Assembly: GCA_001972305.1 (NCBI GenBank) | Contig: BDDD01002937.1 | Coordinates: 64,352 to 128,351 of the forward strand | Length of the DNA: 64,000 nucleotides | DNA from: Cephalotus follicularis | Taxonomy: Eukaryota > Streptophyta > Magnoliopsida > Oxalidales > Cephalotaceae | Direction of reading: 5' to 3' | In this document: positions 36,344 through 48,135 of the stretch, piece after piece | How positions within the stretch are numbered: the first letter of the stretch is position 1 | Layout of the letters: every line of letters begins with the position of its first letter | The notes under the pieces: generated by a model | The model's database searches: none | Told to the model about the DNA's origin: nothing | What the model saw: only the letters and a program-made list of their open reading frames with translations | Program-made: the position numbers and the translations under genes

Positions 36344-37737
36344 TGTTGACGATTTAGTCTCAATCTTAGTTTTGATGATAACTTATTTGCATTTAACAAG
36401 TTTACTTGATGTGCAAGAAATTACAAGTTCAATACCAAAGAAAAAATACCATCTGCAGAAGAAGACATCGACTTTCAAGGAATAACATCGACGTCCGTAC
36501 AGAAAGACATTGACTCCTTCAAAGAAGACATCGACGCCTTTCATGCCAGAAGTTACAGGACAATTTCAAGTGATGACATCGATGCGTTTCAGCAAAGACA
36601 TCGATGTCCGTACGAAAGAAGTCGATCCCTATCAGAAATACATCGACGTCTTTAGGTGCCAAAGTTACAGGACAATTTCGAGTGAAGACATCGATGCTTA
36701 TCAGTAAAGACATCGACGTCCGTACAAAAGAAGTCTATCCCTATCAGAAAGACATCGACGTCTTTAGGTGCCAAAGTTACAGGACAATTTCGAGTGAAGA
36801 CATCGATGCTTATCAGTAAAGACATCGACGTCCGTACGAAAGACATCGACGCCTTTCAATAGACATCGACGCCTTTCTAGAGCTACCTGCATTTCCCAGA
36901 AAAGACATCGACTCCCACAGAAGAAGACGATGTGATGTTCAAAGATTCAAATGCTGGAGATTTCCCAGAAATGACATCAACGCCTTTTAAAAGACATCGA
37001 CGTCTTTTTAAATGAACAAGACCCGAGAAACATGGAACGGCTAGTACAAGCACTATCAACGGCTATCAACTACAAAGACATCGACGCCTTTTTGAAAGAC
37101 ATCGACGTCTTTATATCAGAAGAAAATATTCAAAGATTTCAACTACACATTATAAAATCAAAAGCTTCCACAAATCATGCAACGGCTACAAACCTTTTAT
37201 GGCTATAAATGGAAGACTGAAACCTCAAAAGAAAAACAACAATTCAGAATTATTCACATCAATCACACAACATCAAGAGAAATATCAAATTCAAGCATAC
37301 TTGTGTAAAAAGCTCAAAGTGCCCTATATTGCTCTACAAAGCTTCTAAGCTTTATTCTTTGAGATTATCTGAGTGTTTCTTATTGTGAGCTGTATTTTTC
37401 ATACCTACCTATTTGAGAGGTCATCTTGTAAACACTTTTATCATTACTTGTAAAAGAGGAGAATCCTCTAAGGCTTTGAGGTCAAGGTCTTGTGATTGAG
37501 GTCAATCACGAAATTGTGAGGTGTAACGAATTGCTGCCTTAATCAATTCGAGATAATGGAAACTCAAGGAGCTCCCTTGGGAAAAGTGGACGTAGGCAAG
37601 AGTTAGCCGAACCACTCTAAATTCGGAGAAGTTTTTCTTTCCTTGACTCTTTACATTTAAAGTTTTTAAATTCCCGATATTTACTTCAATATTCAATTCA
37701 CCCCCCCTCTTGTATATTGCAAGAGTGTTTTATTTCA
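36344..37737 (+). repeat. Co-c 3' LTR (1394 bp)
   Basis: It is complete from TGTTGACGATT to TTATTTCA. It contains an extra tandem unit of about 104 bp (about 36610-36818) that the 5' LTR lacks. The ATCGAC cluster spans 36462-37115 and the TATA-like word is at 37204. The last 250 bp show what the 5' LTR has lost. Confidence 0.93.
36610..36818 (+). repeat. 104-bp tandem duplication in the Co-c 3' LTR
   Basis: Two adjacent units each run from AGAAGTC(G/T)ATCCCTATCAG through CGAGTGAAGACATCGATGC to CATCGACGTCCGTAC. The 5' LTR has one unit (about 31569-31678). Because LTRs are identical at insertion, the change probably arose in place. Confidence 0.85.
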
Positions 37738-37979
37738 GACGGTTAAGCACATAAATACAAAACTCGTCAAAGTCACACGTTTAGGTGTCGACGTGCCACC
37801 CAGCAGCCAAAGCGTCGGCGGTTCTAAAGAGAGCGTCGGCGCTTTGTGCCCAGAAAATAACAAAAATAACATAACTCAAGCAAAATCAAAAAGGCCCACA
37901 AACCATAGCATAAATCAAAAAGGATATGATCCCAAACAATAAACATATAAACATGTCAACATAGAAACGGGATATTACA
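37738..37979 (-). repeat. Gy-n 3' LTR, piece 3
   Basis: It begins with the second GACGG duplication and resumes the LTR at GTTAAGCACATAAATAC, ending GGGATATTACA. It holds four GCGTCGGCG / GTGTCGACG words. Confidence 0.9.
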
Positions 37980-38016
37980 TCCACCCCCCCTAAAAAAAAG
38001 ATTTCGTCCCGAAATC
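37980..38016 (-). promoter_or_regulatory. Gy-n polypurine tract and pre-PPT hairpin
   Basis: On the minus strand GATTTCG, loop GGA, CGAAATC (38000-38016) forms a perfect 7-bp stem. CTTTTTTTTAGGGGGGGTGGA follows up to the LTR at 37979. Confidence 0.7.
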
Positions 38017-38033
38017 ACAACCATACACATACC

Positions 38034-40121
38034 TTATTCAAACTGGCGAGGATATTCCTCCCGAATATGATCCTCCAACTCCCAAGTAGCTTCGCTTTCG
38101 GGATGATTCTTCCATAAGACTTTTACAAAAGGGATAGTCTTACTACGAGTAACCCTCTCCTGTCTGTCCAAAATAGCCTCGGTCTCCTCATCGCAAGACA
38201 AGTCTTCGCGAACGCGATCAAAAGGGTAGTGAACCACGTTCAAGGGATGGTACTGGTAACCCCTCAACATAGACACATGGAACACATTATGCACATGAGA
38301 TAACTGTGGAGGCAAAGCTAATCGGTAAGCAACCGCTCCAACCTTTTCCAGAATTTCAAATGGTCCAATAAACCGTGAACTCAACTTTCCCTTCAGCCCA
38401 AACCTCCGAACTCCTTTCCATGGTGAAACTTTCAGAAACACGTGTTCACCAACTCTAAATTCCAATTCCCTCCGATGTTTGTCTGCATAACTCTTCTGTC
38501 GGGATTGAGCTGCTTTCAGTCTTTCTCTAGCTACAGTCACTTTTTCAGTAGTGATCTGAACTAGCTCAGGACCTTCAATAGCTCTCTCACCAACCTCATC
38601 CCAACATGTCAGAGACCGACATTTTCTCCCATACAGTGCCTCAAATGGAGCCATCCGAATGCTATCATGCCAATTATTGTTATATGCGAACTCCACCAAG
38701 CTCAAATACTCATCCCAGTTTCCAGCCCACTCCAATGCACAAGACCTCAGCATGGCTTCTAAAGTCTGGATGGTCCTCTCTGACTGTCCATCTGTCTGTG
38801 GGTGAAAAGTTGTAATGTAATTAAGCCGTGTTCCACAAGCTTTCTGAAATCCCTTCCAAAATCTAGACGTGAAACGAGGATCCCTATCCGAAACAATGGA
38901 TACAGGAGTCCCATGTAGTCTCATAATCTCTTGCTGAAAAACTTCCGCCAACCGGTCTACAGAGAAGTTCTCCCGGATAGCCAAGAAATGTGCTGATTTA
39001 GTCAAATGATCCACCACTACCCAGATGGTATCATTCCTCTTAAACGTCCTTGGCAATCCTGTAACAAAGTCCATTGTTATGCTCTCCCATTTCCAAACTG
39101 GAACTTCCAAGGGCTGTAACAAACCACTAGCTCGTTGCTGCTCAATCTTAACCTGCTGACAGATCAGACACCTCCCAACATATTCTGCTATATCTCTCTT
39201 CATTCCATTCCACCAGAAATTTTGCTTCAAGTCCCTATACATTTTTGTAGAACCTGGATGTATAGAGAACGGAGAACTGTGCGCCTCAGATAAAACAGCA
39301 TCTCTGATAGTAGCATCTGCCGGTAAACACAAACGACTACCCAACCAGATCACTCCATGTTCATCCACATGGAACTCTGACTGTTTACCCTCATCGACAT
39401 TCTGGATTAATGCCCATAGTTCACCATCATCACTCTGAGCCGCCTTAATCCGAGATATAAGGGTAGGCTCTATACTCATACTAGCCATATAACCTCCAGA
39501 ACCCCGAACAAACAAGTTCAGATCCAAACGCTCCATATCTGCTATCAACTGCGGCTGAGTAAACAAAGCTGCTACACTTCCAGAGCTCTTCCTACTCAAA
39601 GCATCAGCTACCACATTTGCTTTACCAGGGTGGTACTGAATATTCAGGTCATAGTCCTTCAAAAGCTCCAACCTTCTCCTCTGTCGCATATTCAACTCCT
39701 TTTGCGTGAAGATGTACTTAAGACTCTTGTGATCAGTGAAGACATCACAAGTTTCTCCATACAAATAGTGCCTCCAAATCTTTAACGCAAAAACCACAGC
39801 TGCTAACTCCAGATCATGTGTAGGGTAATTCACTTCATAAGGCTTCAACTGCCTTGAAGCATAAGCTATCACATGACCGTGCTGCATAAGAACACATCCT
39901 AAACCCTTCTTGGAAGCATCACTGTATATCTGGTATCCCCCTGACCCAGATGGTAACCGAAGAATTGGTGCAGACACCAGACCGTTCTTCAATTTCTCAA
40001 AACTTGCCTCCCGTTCATCATTCCACACAAACATGGCTCCTTTTCTTAAAATTTGTGTCGGTGGCAAAGCTATGGAGGAAAAGCCATCCACAAACCGTCT
40101 ATAGTAGCCAGCCAGACCCAA
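38034..40121 (-). CDS. Gy-n RNase H, integrase and chromodomain-like region
   Basis: This is the longest open frame in the window (695 codons). It begins in the reverse transcriptase connection ([10 protein letters not shown]). RNase H follows, with [10 protein letters not shown] near residue 67, a conserved [12 protein letters not shown] and DHKSLKY. Integrase has an HHCC zinc motif (H..H then CLICQQ, about 280-320) and the DDE core: Asp in MDFVTGLP, Asp in VSDRDPRF and Glu in GQSERT, all present. The tail [17 protein letters not shown] is chromodomain-like, as in plant Tekay/Del chromoviruses. The Met is internal: the natural protein is the gag-pol polyprotein. The frame is intact to its stop near 38034, so a functional integrase could still be encoded if translated. 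Confidence 0.93.
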   Translation of the reverse strand: MGLAGYYRRFVDGFSSIALPPTQILRKGAMFVWNDEREASFEKLKNGLVSAPILRLPSGSGGYQIYSDASKKGLGCVLMQHGHVIAYASRQLKPYEVNYPTHDLELAAVVFALKIWRHYLYGETCDVFTDHKSLKYIFTQKELNMRQRRRLELLKDYDLNIQYHPGKANVVADALSRKSSGSVAALFTQPQLIADMERLDLNLFVRGSGGYMASMSIEPTLISRIKAAQSDDGELWALIQNVDEGKQSEFHVDEHGVIWLGSRLCLPADATIRDAVLSEAHSSPFSIHPGSTKMYRDLKQNFWWNGMKRDIAEYVGRCLICQQVKIEQQRASGLLQPLEVPVWKWESITMDFVTGLPRTFKRNDTIWVVVDHLTKSAHFLAIRENFSVDRLAEVFQQEIMRLHGTPVSIVSDRDPRFTSRFWKGFQKACGTRLNYITTFHPQTDGQSERTIQTLEAMLRSCALEWAGNWDEYLSLVEFAYNNNWHDSIRMAPFEALYGRKCRSLTCWDEVGERAIEGPELVQITTEKVTVARERLKAAQSRQKSYADKHRRELEFRVGEHVFLKVSPWKGVRRFGLKGKLSSRFIGPFEILEKVGAVAYRLALPPQLSHVHNVFHVSMLRGYQYHPLNVVHYPFDRVREDLSCDEETEAILDRQERVTRSKTIPFVKVLWKNHPESEATWELEDHIREEYPRQFE

Positions 40122-41045
40122 AAAGCTCCTAACTTCCGTTACCGTAGTAGGCCTCGGCCATTTAGTAATAGCCTAAACCTTAGCAGGATCCACACTAATA
40201 CCATCTGCTGTAACCACATGGCCTAAAAATGTTAATGCTCCAACCAGAATTCACATTTTGAAAACTTCGCATAAAGCTGATTCTTCCTCAAAATATCCAG
40301 CACTATACGGAGTTGAGCTTCATGTTCTTCTCCCGACTTGGAATACACAAGAATGTCATCAATGAACACGATCACAAACTTGTCCAAGTATTCATGAAAT
40401 ACCCGATTCATCAGATCCATAAAGACTGCCGGTGCGTTTGTAAGTCCAAAAGGCATCACCAGAAATTCATAATGTCCATACCGTGTACGAAAACAGTCTT
40501 AGCTATGTCATCATCTTTCACCCCAGCTGATGATAACCCAATCTCAAATCGATCTTAGAAAAATACCGGGCACCTTGGAGTTGATCAAAAAGGTCATCAA
40601 TCCTAGGCAAAGGGTATTTATTTCTAATAGTGATCCAATTTAGCTCTCTGTAGTCTATGCACAACCTCATAGACCCATCCTTCTTTCTGACAAAAAGAAC
40701 CGGAGCTCCCCACGGTGAAACACTAGGCCGGATAAAACCCCGATCCAACAATTCTTGCAATTGCTCCTTCAGTTCTTGCAATTCTAACGGTGCCATTCTG
40801 TAAGGTGCTTTAGATATCGGGGCCGCTCCGGGAATAAGCTCGATGGTAAACTCTACTTCCCGTTGCGGTGGCAAACCCGGTAACTCTTCCAGAAACACAT
40901 CTGAAAACTCTCTAACAACCGGATAATCCTCAAGACGAGGCTCATCCTTAGAGACATCTTTTACAATAGCTAGGTAACCCTCGGCACCCTTAGCTACCAT
41001 CTTTCTAGCCTTCAGAGCAGAAATCATCTTAACTTCTTTTCTCGG
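40122..41045 (-). pseudogene. Gy-n reverse transcriptase
   Basis: The N-terminal half is at 40518-41027, with [43 protein letters not shown] and [13 protein letters not shown]. The palm is at 40232-40459, with [18 protein letters not shown] and the catalytic FIDDILVYS (the Y-x-D-D box reads F-I-D-D). The two lie in different frames, and stops occur in 40122-40231. The N-terminal half is in the same frame as the protease, after one stop at about 41047. Confidence 0.92.
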
Positions 41046-41733
41046 CTATGAACCCTGATAAATAAAATCAGGTCTATCTACATCCCCAAACAAAACTCTC
41101 TGAGTGTGACAGTCAATCATGGCACGATGGCGATCTAACCAATCCATGCCAAGAATCATGTCGAAGTCATGCATATCAATGGGGAAAAGATCCGCATCTC
41201 GGACGCGATCATCAAAAACGATAGGACAAGCACAAAAACATTCAGATATCACCACAGATGTACCCATAGGGGTCAAGAGAACCAAAGATGGATCCAGAGA
41301 TAGAGATGGCACCCCAAGATGCCGAACAAAAGATCTCGCTACTACAGAGTGAGTCGATCCAGTATCATACAAAACATAAGTCATACGACCACAAACAGAA
41401 ACATAACCCGAAACAGTACCTGGAGCACCTGCTGCCTGATAAGTGGTCAAAGCAAAGACTCGGCCGCCTATATTGCGCTGTCCCGTATTTCCGCCATTTC
41501 CTTTCTTCTCCTTTGCTCGAGGGTCTGTGCAATCCATGAAACGATGGCCCTGCTGTCCACACACAAAGCATGCCCCCGTAGCTTTGTAACAAGTCCCAAC
41601 CGGATGCCTCTTCCCACAAGTCTCGCACTGTGCAATCTGAACATTGGGGTTACCCCCACCAGTATTCTTCTTTTGCTGCTTACCATTTCGACCCTTATTC
41701 TGCTTCCCCGAATTTTGGCCCTGAGAGTCTCCC
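41046..41733 (-). pseudogene. Gy-n zinc knuckle and protease
   Basis: On the minus strand, two zinc-binding motifs (C-x2-C-x4-H type) precede CGQQGHRFMDC and the retropepsin active site LYDTGSTHSVV, followed by the conserved ILGMDWLDRHRA segment. The frame 41046-41564 covers knuckle end to protease end. It is out of frame with the gag core; the shift lies near a run of eight A at about 41743-41750, a likely slippage site. Protease would cut the polyprotein. Confidence 0.9.
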
Positions 41734-42530
41734 CTATTTCTCTTTTTTTTCTCCTTCTAAACGTGCAGTCTGAAAATCCAACCTTTCCATCTCTATGTTC
41801 TTTGCAGCGTTTGCAACCTCTGACACATTTGCAAACCTTGAGTTAATCAGCTTACCCCTAAGCTGATAGTGCAACATCCATTTAAATTTCTCTGCCTGTT
41901 CCGCTACTGACCCCACTGCAGGTCCCGCAAAGCCCGCCAATCTGGTAAACCGTGCTAAGAACTCAATAACAGATTCACCTTCCTTATGTCTGGTCATCAG
42001 GAACTCCCTAGCATAGGCCTCTTTATCAGCAGTGGAGAAATACTGCTGATACAAGATCTCATAGAAATCGGACCAAGATAGAGCCTCAACAAAACCTCCA
42101 CCCTTAGCTGTCTTCAAGGTCTTCCACAATGTCTGGGCATCACCCTCCAGCTTATATACTGCCAACTTAACCTTCTGATCAGAACATCAAAAATCTTCTC
42201 TAAATGAGCAATCCAATGTTCAGCCTCCACTGGTGTCGGCGCCGAAGTAAAGGATCGCGGTCTCTGTTTTTGGAACCTTTCCACCCATACATGAGCTAGA
42301 GTATCTGGATGGTCCCCAGCTCCCCTAGCTGCATGAGCATCAACTGGTACATTCTCCTCAGCTACTTGCTCACGATGACCCTGTTCAGGATTTTGCTATT
42401 GCTGCATCACTCGGTTCACTTCCTGAGCCATAGCCTGTCGAACCATATCGTCAATTGCAGGCTCATTTCTTACTCCACCCTGAGCCACAACTGGTTCGGT
42501 CATCTGAGGGGTGTTCCTTGTTCGTGCCAT
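41734..42530 (-). pseudogene. Gy-n gag
   Basis: The ATG at 42528-42530 begins MARTRNTPQMTEP, parallel to Gy-m. The core lies at 41734-42165, with AVYKLEGDAQTLWKTL, FYEILYQQYFSTADKEAY, EFLARFTRLAGFAG and LINSRFANVSEVA. There is a TAG near 42399 and a frameshift near 42175, so gag is broken. Gag would form the particle shell. Confidence 0.88.
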
Positions 42531-42685
42531 CTATGCAAAAAAATCCAAGACAAGATAAAGGCAAAAGAGTCAGAAGGTCAAAACGAAAGACATATCAAAA
42601 TATCGTAACGAAGAAGTCCTAAGCCAGTGTCTACCCAATCTCACAGGTCAAACCTAATCAGGTCTTCTAAGGAAACAAAACCTAA

Positions 42686-42698
42686 CTCTCTGATACCA
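42686..42698 (-). promoter_or_regulatory. Gy-n primer binding site
   Basis: On the minus strand TGGTATCAGAGAG stands five bases from the LTR end at 42704. It matches the initiator tRNA-Met primer site type and agrees with Gy-m. Confidence 0.9.
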
Positions 42699-42703
42699 CA
42701 ATC

Positions 42704-45186
42704 TGTAACACCCCCGATGGTGGGAGCCCTTACAGGTCATAATACAAAACTGAAACATAACGGAAATCTAAACAAAAGACTGATACGAAACGGATGTGGT
42801 GGTCTGAAAACATAATTTATAATATGGATTTAAAACAGAGTCTGAAAATTTTAACCAATCATAAATAATTCCGAATCATAATCCGATATCCAAATACTGA
42901 AATCATAACTGAAACAAAACCAAAGTCTGAACTGTTTTTATCGAAAACTAATCTGATCCTATTGGAAAACACAAGATCCAACTCCTAGCTGATACTCGGA
43001 CAAGTGGGTAATTCTCATCACACGTTTCCCCCATCCTTCTGAAAACCTGCTGCATAGAAACAAAAACGCGGCTGAGCAAACCTCAGTACGGATAAGGAAT
43101 TAAAACAGTAAACGGTAAACAAAATAATTTGAACTCTAAATTCAGTAAAGTAACATAGTAAATATTCTTTAAAAGTAAAACAGAATATTTAAAAACGAGT
43201 AGTTATAAAAGCATCATAAGTTACGAAAAACAGAATATCATAATTCAAAACATTATCTGATTCATAATTCCATAACAGAGAATTTCTGACATACATACAT
43301 ATATATAGGTGCAAGGGGTTCGCGAGGCCCACATGCTCTGACGGAAAAGTTGTGTATGGCACTACACAATCAATCCCAATACTGAATTTCTGAATTCTGT
43401 CAATAACTAGAGTATACTCATACGCCTCAAAAGGATCCATATCCTGCCCTCAGGATACATATTTAAAAGAGACGTCGTAGACCGATCACACCGCCACGGT
43501 AGGTGTCATGTCCTCCGTGCCAAAGAACATGCCTATGATACCTCATAGGTAGGGTTTTTCTCTGTATGTTATTATGCTAAAAACATTGTTTTAATCTGAA
43601 ACAATTTTAATAATTTTCTAAACAATTTCTGATCTTATCTGAAAACAAAATCTTAACTGTATCTGAAGTTAACATACTCCGAAAGTGGAAGCCATGTTAA
43701 TATTTTTTTTGATAGTAAAAACACTCATATCAAAACCAATATCCGATGTAACAATACTAAAATTCATTTTAGTAATATCATTATCAAAATGAGAATATCT
43801 AATCAAAATATGAATTTTATTTCTAATAAAACAAGAAACATAATCCGTTCAATAAAACGTACAAAGTCATCATTTACAGAAAGTTTAATTGAAGGAGTAC
43901 CAAAGAACGAAGAATCCATACCTCAGCCGATCAAACAATCTAAACAAATACGAATACCGGACAAAAGTATCCTAGAAGTGTCCTAAACTCCACCAGGACT
44001 GATATTAAGACCTAAACAAATAAGCTTAACATCATAAAACATAAAAGAAACCAAAACGTCAAAAACTGTCATAAAGCGTCTACCGTTTATTCCTGGGCGT
44101 CGACGGTTTAATAGCAAAAAGGGCCAAAGCGTCGAGCCAAGAGTCGACAGACTAAGGCATAAAACAACACAAAGCGGCGACGCTCAGAACGAAAGTGTCG
44201 ACGGTTTGAGTCAGACACAGCATACCAACAGCAGAAAGCAGTTTCAATTCTATGGACAATTCATATTCTTCCATATTCAGAAGTTATAATAGCTATAACC
44301 AAACCTAAAAACATGTCATATGAGTCTGTAATTATCAGTATAGTGATTACAAACACGAAATCATGAAAATAACAAGTTTAGCATAGTGTTCTCATGTCAA
44401 AATATGGTTTTAAAATAGTTTACCAAATCACGAATTATATTCTGACTTTTTCAGTGTATAATCCGTAAAACAGTAGTATACATATGTATACATACATCAA
44501 TGACATGATTTCCAGTTTTTAATCATCAAAATTACAAATCATGCATAAAAACCCATGAATGAAGATAGCAGAAATTTAGTTTCAACAGACCTCCTAAAAC
44601 ATGCTCAAAATCAATTTATAGTCGGTTTTAATACAAATTAAAAGATGATATAAAAACTACATAATACTAGCTACCATTTTCGTTTAGAAATTACCTCCAA
44701 AAAACGTCGGAATCAGTGTAGAAAAACGTGTTGCAAGGTTGCTGTTTGTTTGTCAAAGGTGCAAAAAAGAGTTTATGCTTTTAAAAGAATTTTGTCTGGT
44801 TAAATGCGAAATCCGAATTTTTAATTGTCAAAATCAGTATATTAGGACATTACCATACTAACCAAAACGCGTCTAACAACTAAGGAAATCGGATAGCCAG
44901 AAAAAGGAAATAATCCACCCTTCCAAAAACACGGTCACCGTCCAAACTGATATGGAAAGCCGAACAAAGCATCGACTGTTTACTTAAAGCGTCGACGGTT
45001 AAGCACATAAATACAAAATGCGTCGAAGTCACACGTTTAGGCGTCGATGTGCCACCCAGCAGCCAAAGCGTCGGCGGTTCTAAAGAGAGCGTCGGCGCTT
45101 TATGCCCAGAAAATAACAAAAATAACATAACTCAAGCAAAATCAAAAAGGTCCACAAACCATAGCATAAATAAAAAAGGATATGAT
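42704..45186 (-). repeat. Gy-n 5' LTR, main piece
   Basis: It runs from TGTAACACCCCC (LTR end on the minus strand) to the Gy-s2 insertion. It holds the conserved module (about 43046-43091), GCGTCGAC-type clusters at 44084-44207 and 44965-45093, and is collinear with pieces 1-3 of the 3' LTR. Confidence 0.93.
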
Positions 45187-47671
45187 TGTAACACCCCCGG
45201 ACGGCGGGAGTCGTCACAGGGTCATATCATACATAACGTAACAAATCATAAGATTAATTTATTAGCCAATGACAGCCAAAACGTGGCAGTCTTATCAAAA
45301 CCTTAAAACTTAACAATTTAACATATTAAGTATTGCGGAAAACCCAAAACATAATTCAGTTCAAATTTAAAAACATAAGACATAATAATCCATGTTTCTG
45401 ACCACTAAACATAACATAAAGATCACTATCTTAAGGATCCAATACATAGGGTGGTCATCACTCAATCACACTTTCCCCCGCTGCTCCTGAAAACCGGCCG
45501 CATGGAAACAAAAACGCGGCTGAGCAAACCTCAGTACGGATAAGGAATATAAAATAGTAAATGATAATTTGGAAGCAGAAAAATTTCAATAATAACATAA
45601 CAGAAATCATAGTAATTGCATAATTGTAAAATCATATCTGTACTTTCATAATTTCCATATAACTTCGGAACAATTACGCAATCATTTCATAAAATCATTT
45701 ACGAATCATACTGAGCCATGTCACATATCATAAATTTTGGCAAGAGAGGCGCTAATTCCACATGCCCAATAGAATTGAAGTGTACGGCACTACACAAGTC
45801 AATTCTCACATACACATATCCGATCACACCTCGGACCATATATCTGAAATTTTAAAATTATTGATTTATCAAAATCAATTTAAAATCACATAAAATATGT
45901 TTCCTCACAACATATTCAGAAAACCGCTCACCACGGTATCATAACATATCGTATCATAACATATCGTATGGATAAAGTCGGAATCATAAACCAACTTTAA
46001 TTTCGAAATGTGTCAAAAACCATAAAACATTATTAATTTCATAAACGAAGAAGTATATCAAAACTGTTTCAGTTTGAATGACAGATAACCAAGGAACAGA
46101 AAATCCGTACCTTATGTGCTTACACAGTACTTACGAATAGGCGATCAAAAACAATTTCTCCTTTGAAGCACACAATCTAAAAGGCATTCAAAATCATACG
46201 TGTAAGAGTCTAAGACACATCAGAAGCATTAAACAGACTCTTAACAGTTTTTGGAAAAGATTCGGATCGATTCGGGGATCAAACGAATCAAAACAGTTGA
46301 AAACAGCACATTCCAGGGCAAAACAGTCGACTAAAACAGGTCTCCAGTCGACTGGGGAGGCTTGGCAGTCGACTATTCATATGGTCCAGTCGACTACACA
46401 ATTAAAAGTGTAGGCAGTCGACTGTGTTCATCCTTCCAGTTGACTACACAACCTAGGCAGTCGACTGCATTCATGTGGCAGTCGGCTACCAACCATTCCA
46501 GCCGACTGTCCACAGAGACAGCCGACTGTTCTGGGCGACAGAACAGTTGGAAATCTGACGATTTGCTACTGAAAATGGTTCAAATGGTTTCTACATTAAA
46601 CTAGAGACATATGGACATAAACATATGATCATATATGACTTGTAGGTGACATAGAAACACAAATTTGACAAGGAAACAACCTGACAGTGATTTATCTTTC
46701 AAAAGGAAGCAAGAAGACAATGGATGTACATGTCCAGATTCTGTCTCTAATTGATTACAGATGTTATAAAACAAGTTTGTGACATATCTATGTGCATAAA
46801 ACGTGTTGACAATATCACTAACACAATGACAACATGTTTAGGCAGGAATCAATGACCCAAAGAACATAAGGAGCATATAAATCACTTTTCACAACATTGT
46901 AACAAAACTATATCAAAAGGGACGAATTAACTGACCTGAAATGATGTTAAGGACACAGAAACTAGTAGGAGGAACACAAGCACAAACACACAATCTGCTG
47001 TGAACAAAAACAGATACAAAGAGACCAAAACCAAAAGAAAACCAAAAACAAGGAGAAACTTAGCAAACTATATGAATTCAACTCAAAATAACACAAAAAG
47101 GATTAAGATTACCTCTACGAATTTGATGAAACAAATACACAGCAGCTTGACACACACCCACAAGGCAGAATTGGCAATGGCTTGCGAGAAGGATGAAGGC
47201 AACATATAAAATGGCAAAGGTACTCAAGAAAGGAGAAAGGAGGAGACACAATTTGACAAAAAGGGGAAAGAAAGGAGGATTTTCTGGATGTTGAAATGGG
47301 GAAAAGAGAGGCTTAGCATGTGATTTTGATGGTGGGAAGGAGGATTCACGGGAAAGAAGGAAGAAAGTTGGAGGAAAGTAGGAGAAAATGATAAAATAGG
47401 AAAAAGGAAAATTAAAGAAATAATAATAAAAGGAATTAGGGATTTTAAAAATAAAAGAATAATAATTTGTTTTTAATTAAAATAATTTTGGATAAATAAA
47501 ACCCAATCCCAACATAGCATAACATACCCAAATTTTTGGACAGGTAACAGTCAGCTCAATTCACATAAACCCAAATCATAGGACAACCGGACTTTTAAAA
47601 TTAAACAAAATTAAAAGCCCGAAAACACATAAAATCCATAAAATATATTTACGAACGAGCAGAGTATTACA
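45187..47671 (-). repeat. solo LTR Gy-s2 (2485 bp)
   Basis: On the minus strand it begins TGTAATACTCTGCTCG and ends GGGGGTGTTACA. It is flanked by ATGAT (45182-45186 and 47672-47676). It is the same family as Gy-s1 but inserted in the opposite orientation. The CAGTCGACTG cluster lies at 46324-46530 and the conserved module at 45494-45540. It is about 230 bp shorter than Gy-s1: it lacks, among others, the segment matching 28190-28370 (GGCACGGGGACGTGACAC). Confidence 0.92.
46324..46530 (-). repeat. CAGTCGACTG motif cluster in Gy-s2
   Basis: About nine motifs in some 205 bp, including CAGCCGACTG forms at the end near 46498-46530. It is the counterpart of the cluster in Gy-s1. Confidence 0.8.
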
Positions 47672-47725
47672 ATGATCCCAAACAATAAACATATAAACAT
47701 GTCAACATAGAAACGGGATATTACA
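47672..47725 (-). repeat. Gy-n 5' LTR, terminal piece
   Basis: After the second ATGAT the LTR resumes (CCCAAACAATAAACATATAA) and ends GGGATATTACA, the TGTAATATCCC start on the minus strand. Confidence 0.92.
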
Positions 47726-47730
47726 GCTCA

Positions 47731-47850
47731 TGTCATTCCGTAATCCTTATGGCTCATCTCGGTCGGTGATCCCCTTAGGGTTCATCTCTGTCGGTGATCC
47801 AATGGCTCTAATCACAATCGGTGACCTTTTCAGGTCATCTCTGAAAATGA
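47731..47850. repeat. GGTGATCC array, right half
   Basis: Units of roughly 30 bp (CTCATCTCGGTCGGTGATCC and variants) continue the array at 26165-26270. Gy-n inserted inside it. Confidence 0.75.
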
Positions 47851-48135
47851 ATGCTCATAACCATACTTCTATCAAACTAGTGGCCAACTCCCTATTCCTT
47901 CATGTCATAGCATAGAATGGGAGTAATAATCTCATCAGGCTTATCAATATCAGGTAAGGCTTGAGACCTTGTTGGTATCTAGCTATAAAACACTTTTTTT
48001 TTTGGGTCAGACAGGTTTCCACTTCGGCATATCAAAGAAGGTTTATCTAGGCTACACGACCTTAGTGTTATTATGAGTTCTTAAGTTAGATGACGAGCTT
48101 GGTGCTTTGCCTCAAGTACGAAGTTTGCCTTCTAG

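Larger units (their letters stand above)
31296..37737 (+). mobile_element. Co-c: Sirevirus-like copia element, internally deleted
   Basis: TGTTGACGATT starts both LTRs and TTTTATTTCA ends the element. GACGG flanks it on both sides (31291-31295 and 37738-37742). The 5' LTR is fused in its interior to reverse transcriptase at about 32324, so the LTR end, primer site, gag, protease and integrase are gone. Reverse transcriptase, RNase H, an extra ORF after pol and the 3' LTR remain. The extra ORF, the run of GGGGGAG words and the tract after TCATCATCAAAAAGGGGG are hallmarks of the Sirevirus (Maximus/SIRE) lineage. The LTRs differ by roughly 2 percent by eye, so this is among the younger insertions. 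Confidence 0.92.
26271..47725 (-). mobile_element. Gy-n: nearly complete gypsy chromovirus with three insertions
   Basis: Both LTRs, the primer site, gag, protease, reverse transcriptase, RNase H, integrase, chromodomain-like tail and polypurine tract are present on the minus strand. It is flanked by GCTCA (26266-26270 and 47726-47730). After removing Gy-s1, Co-c and Gy-s2 the LTRs measure about 2541 and 2532 bp. The left terminal bases read ATTTAACACC against TGTAACACC on the right, so that terminus has mutated. The integrase-side frame is still open over 695 codons, while gag and reverse transcriptase carry several frameshifts. Confidence 0.93.
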
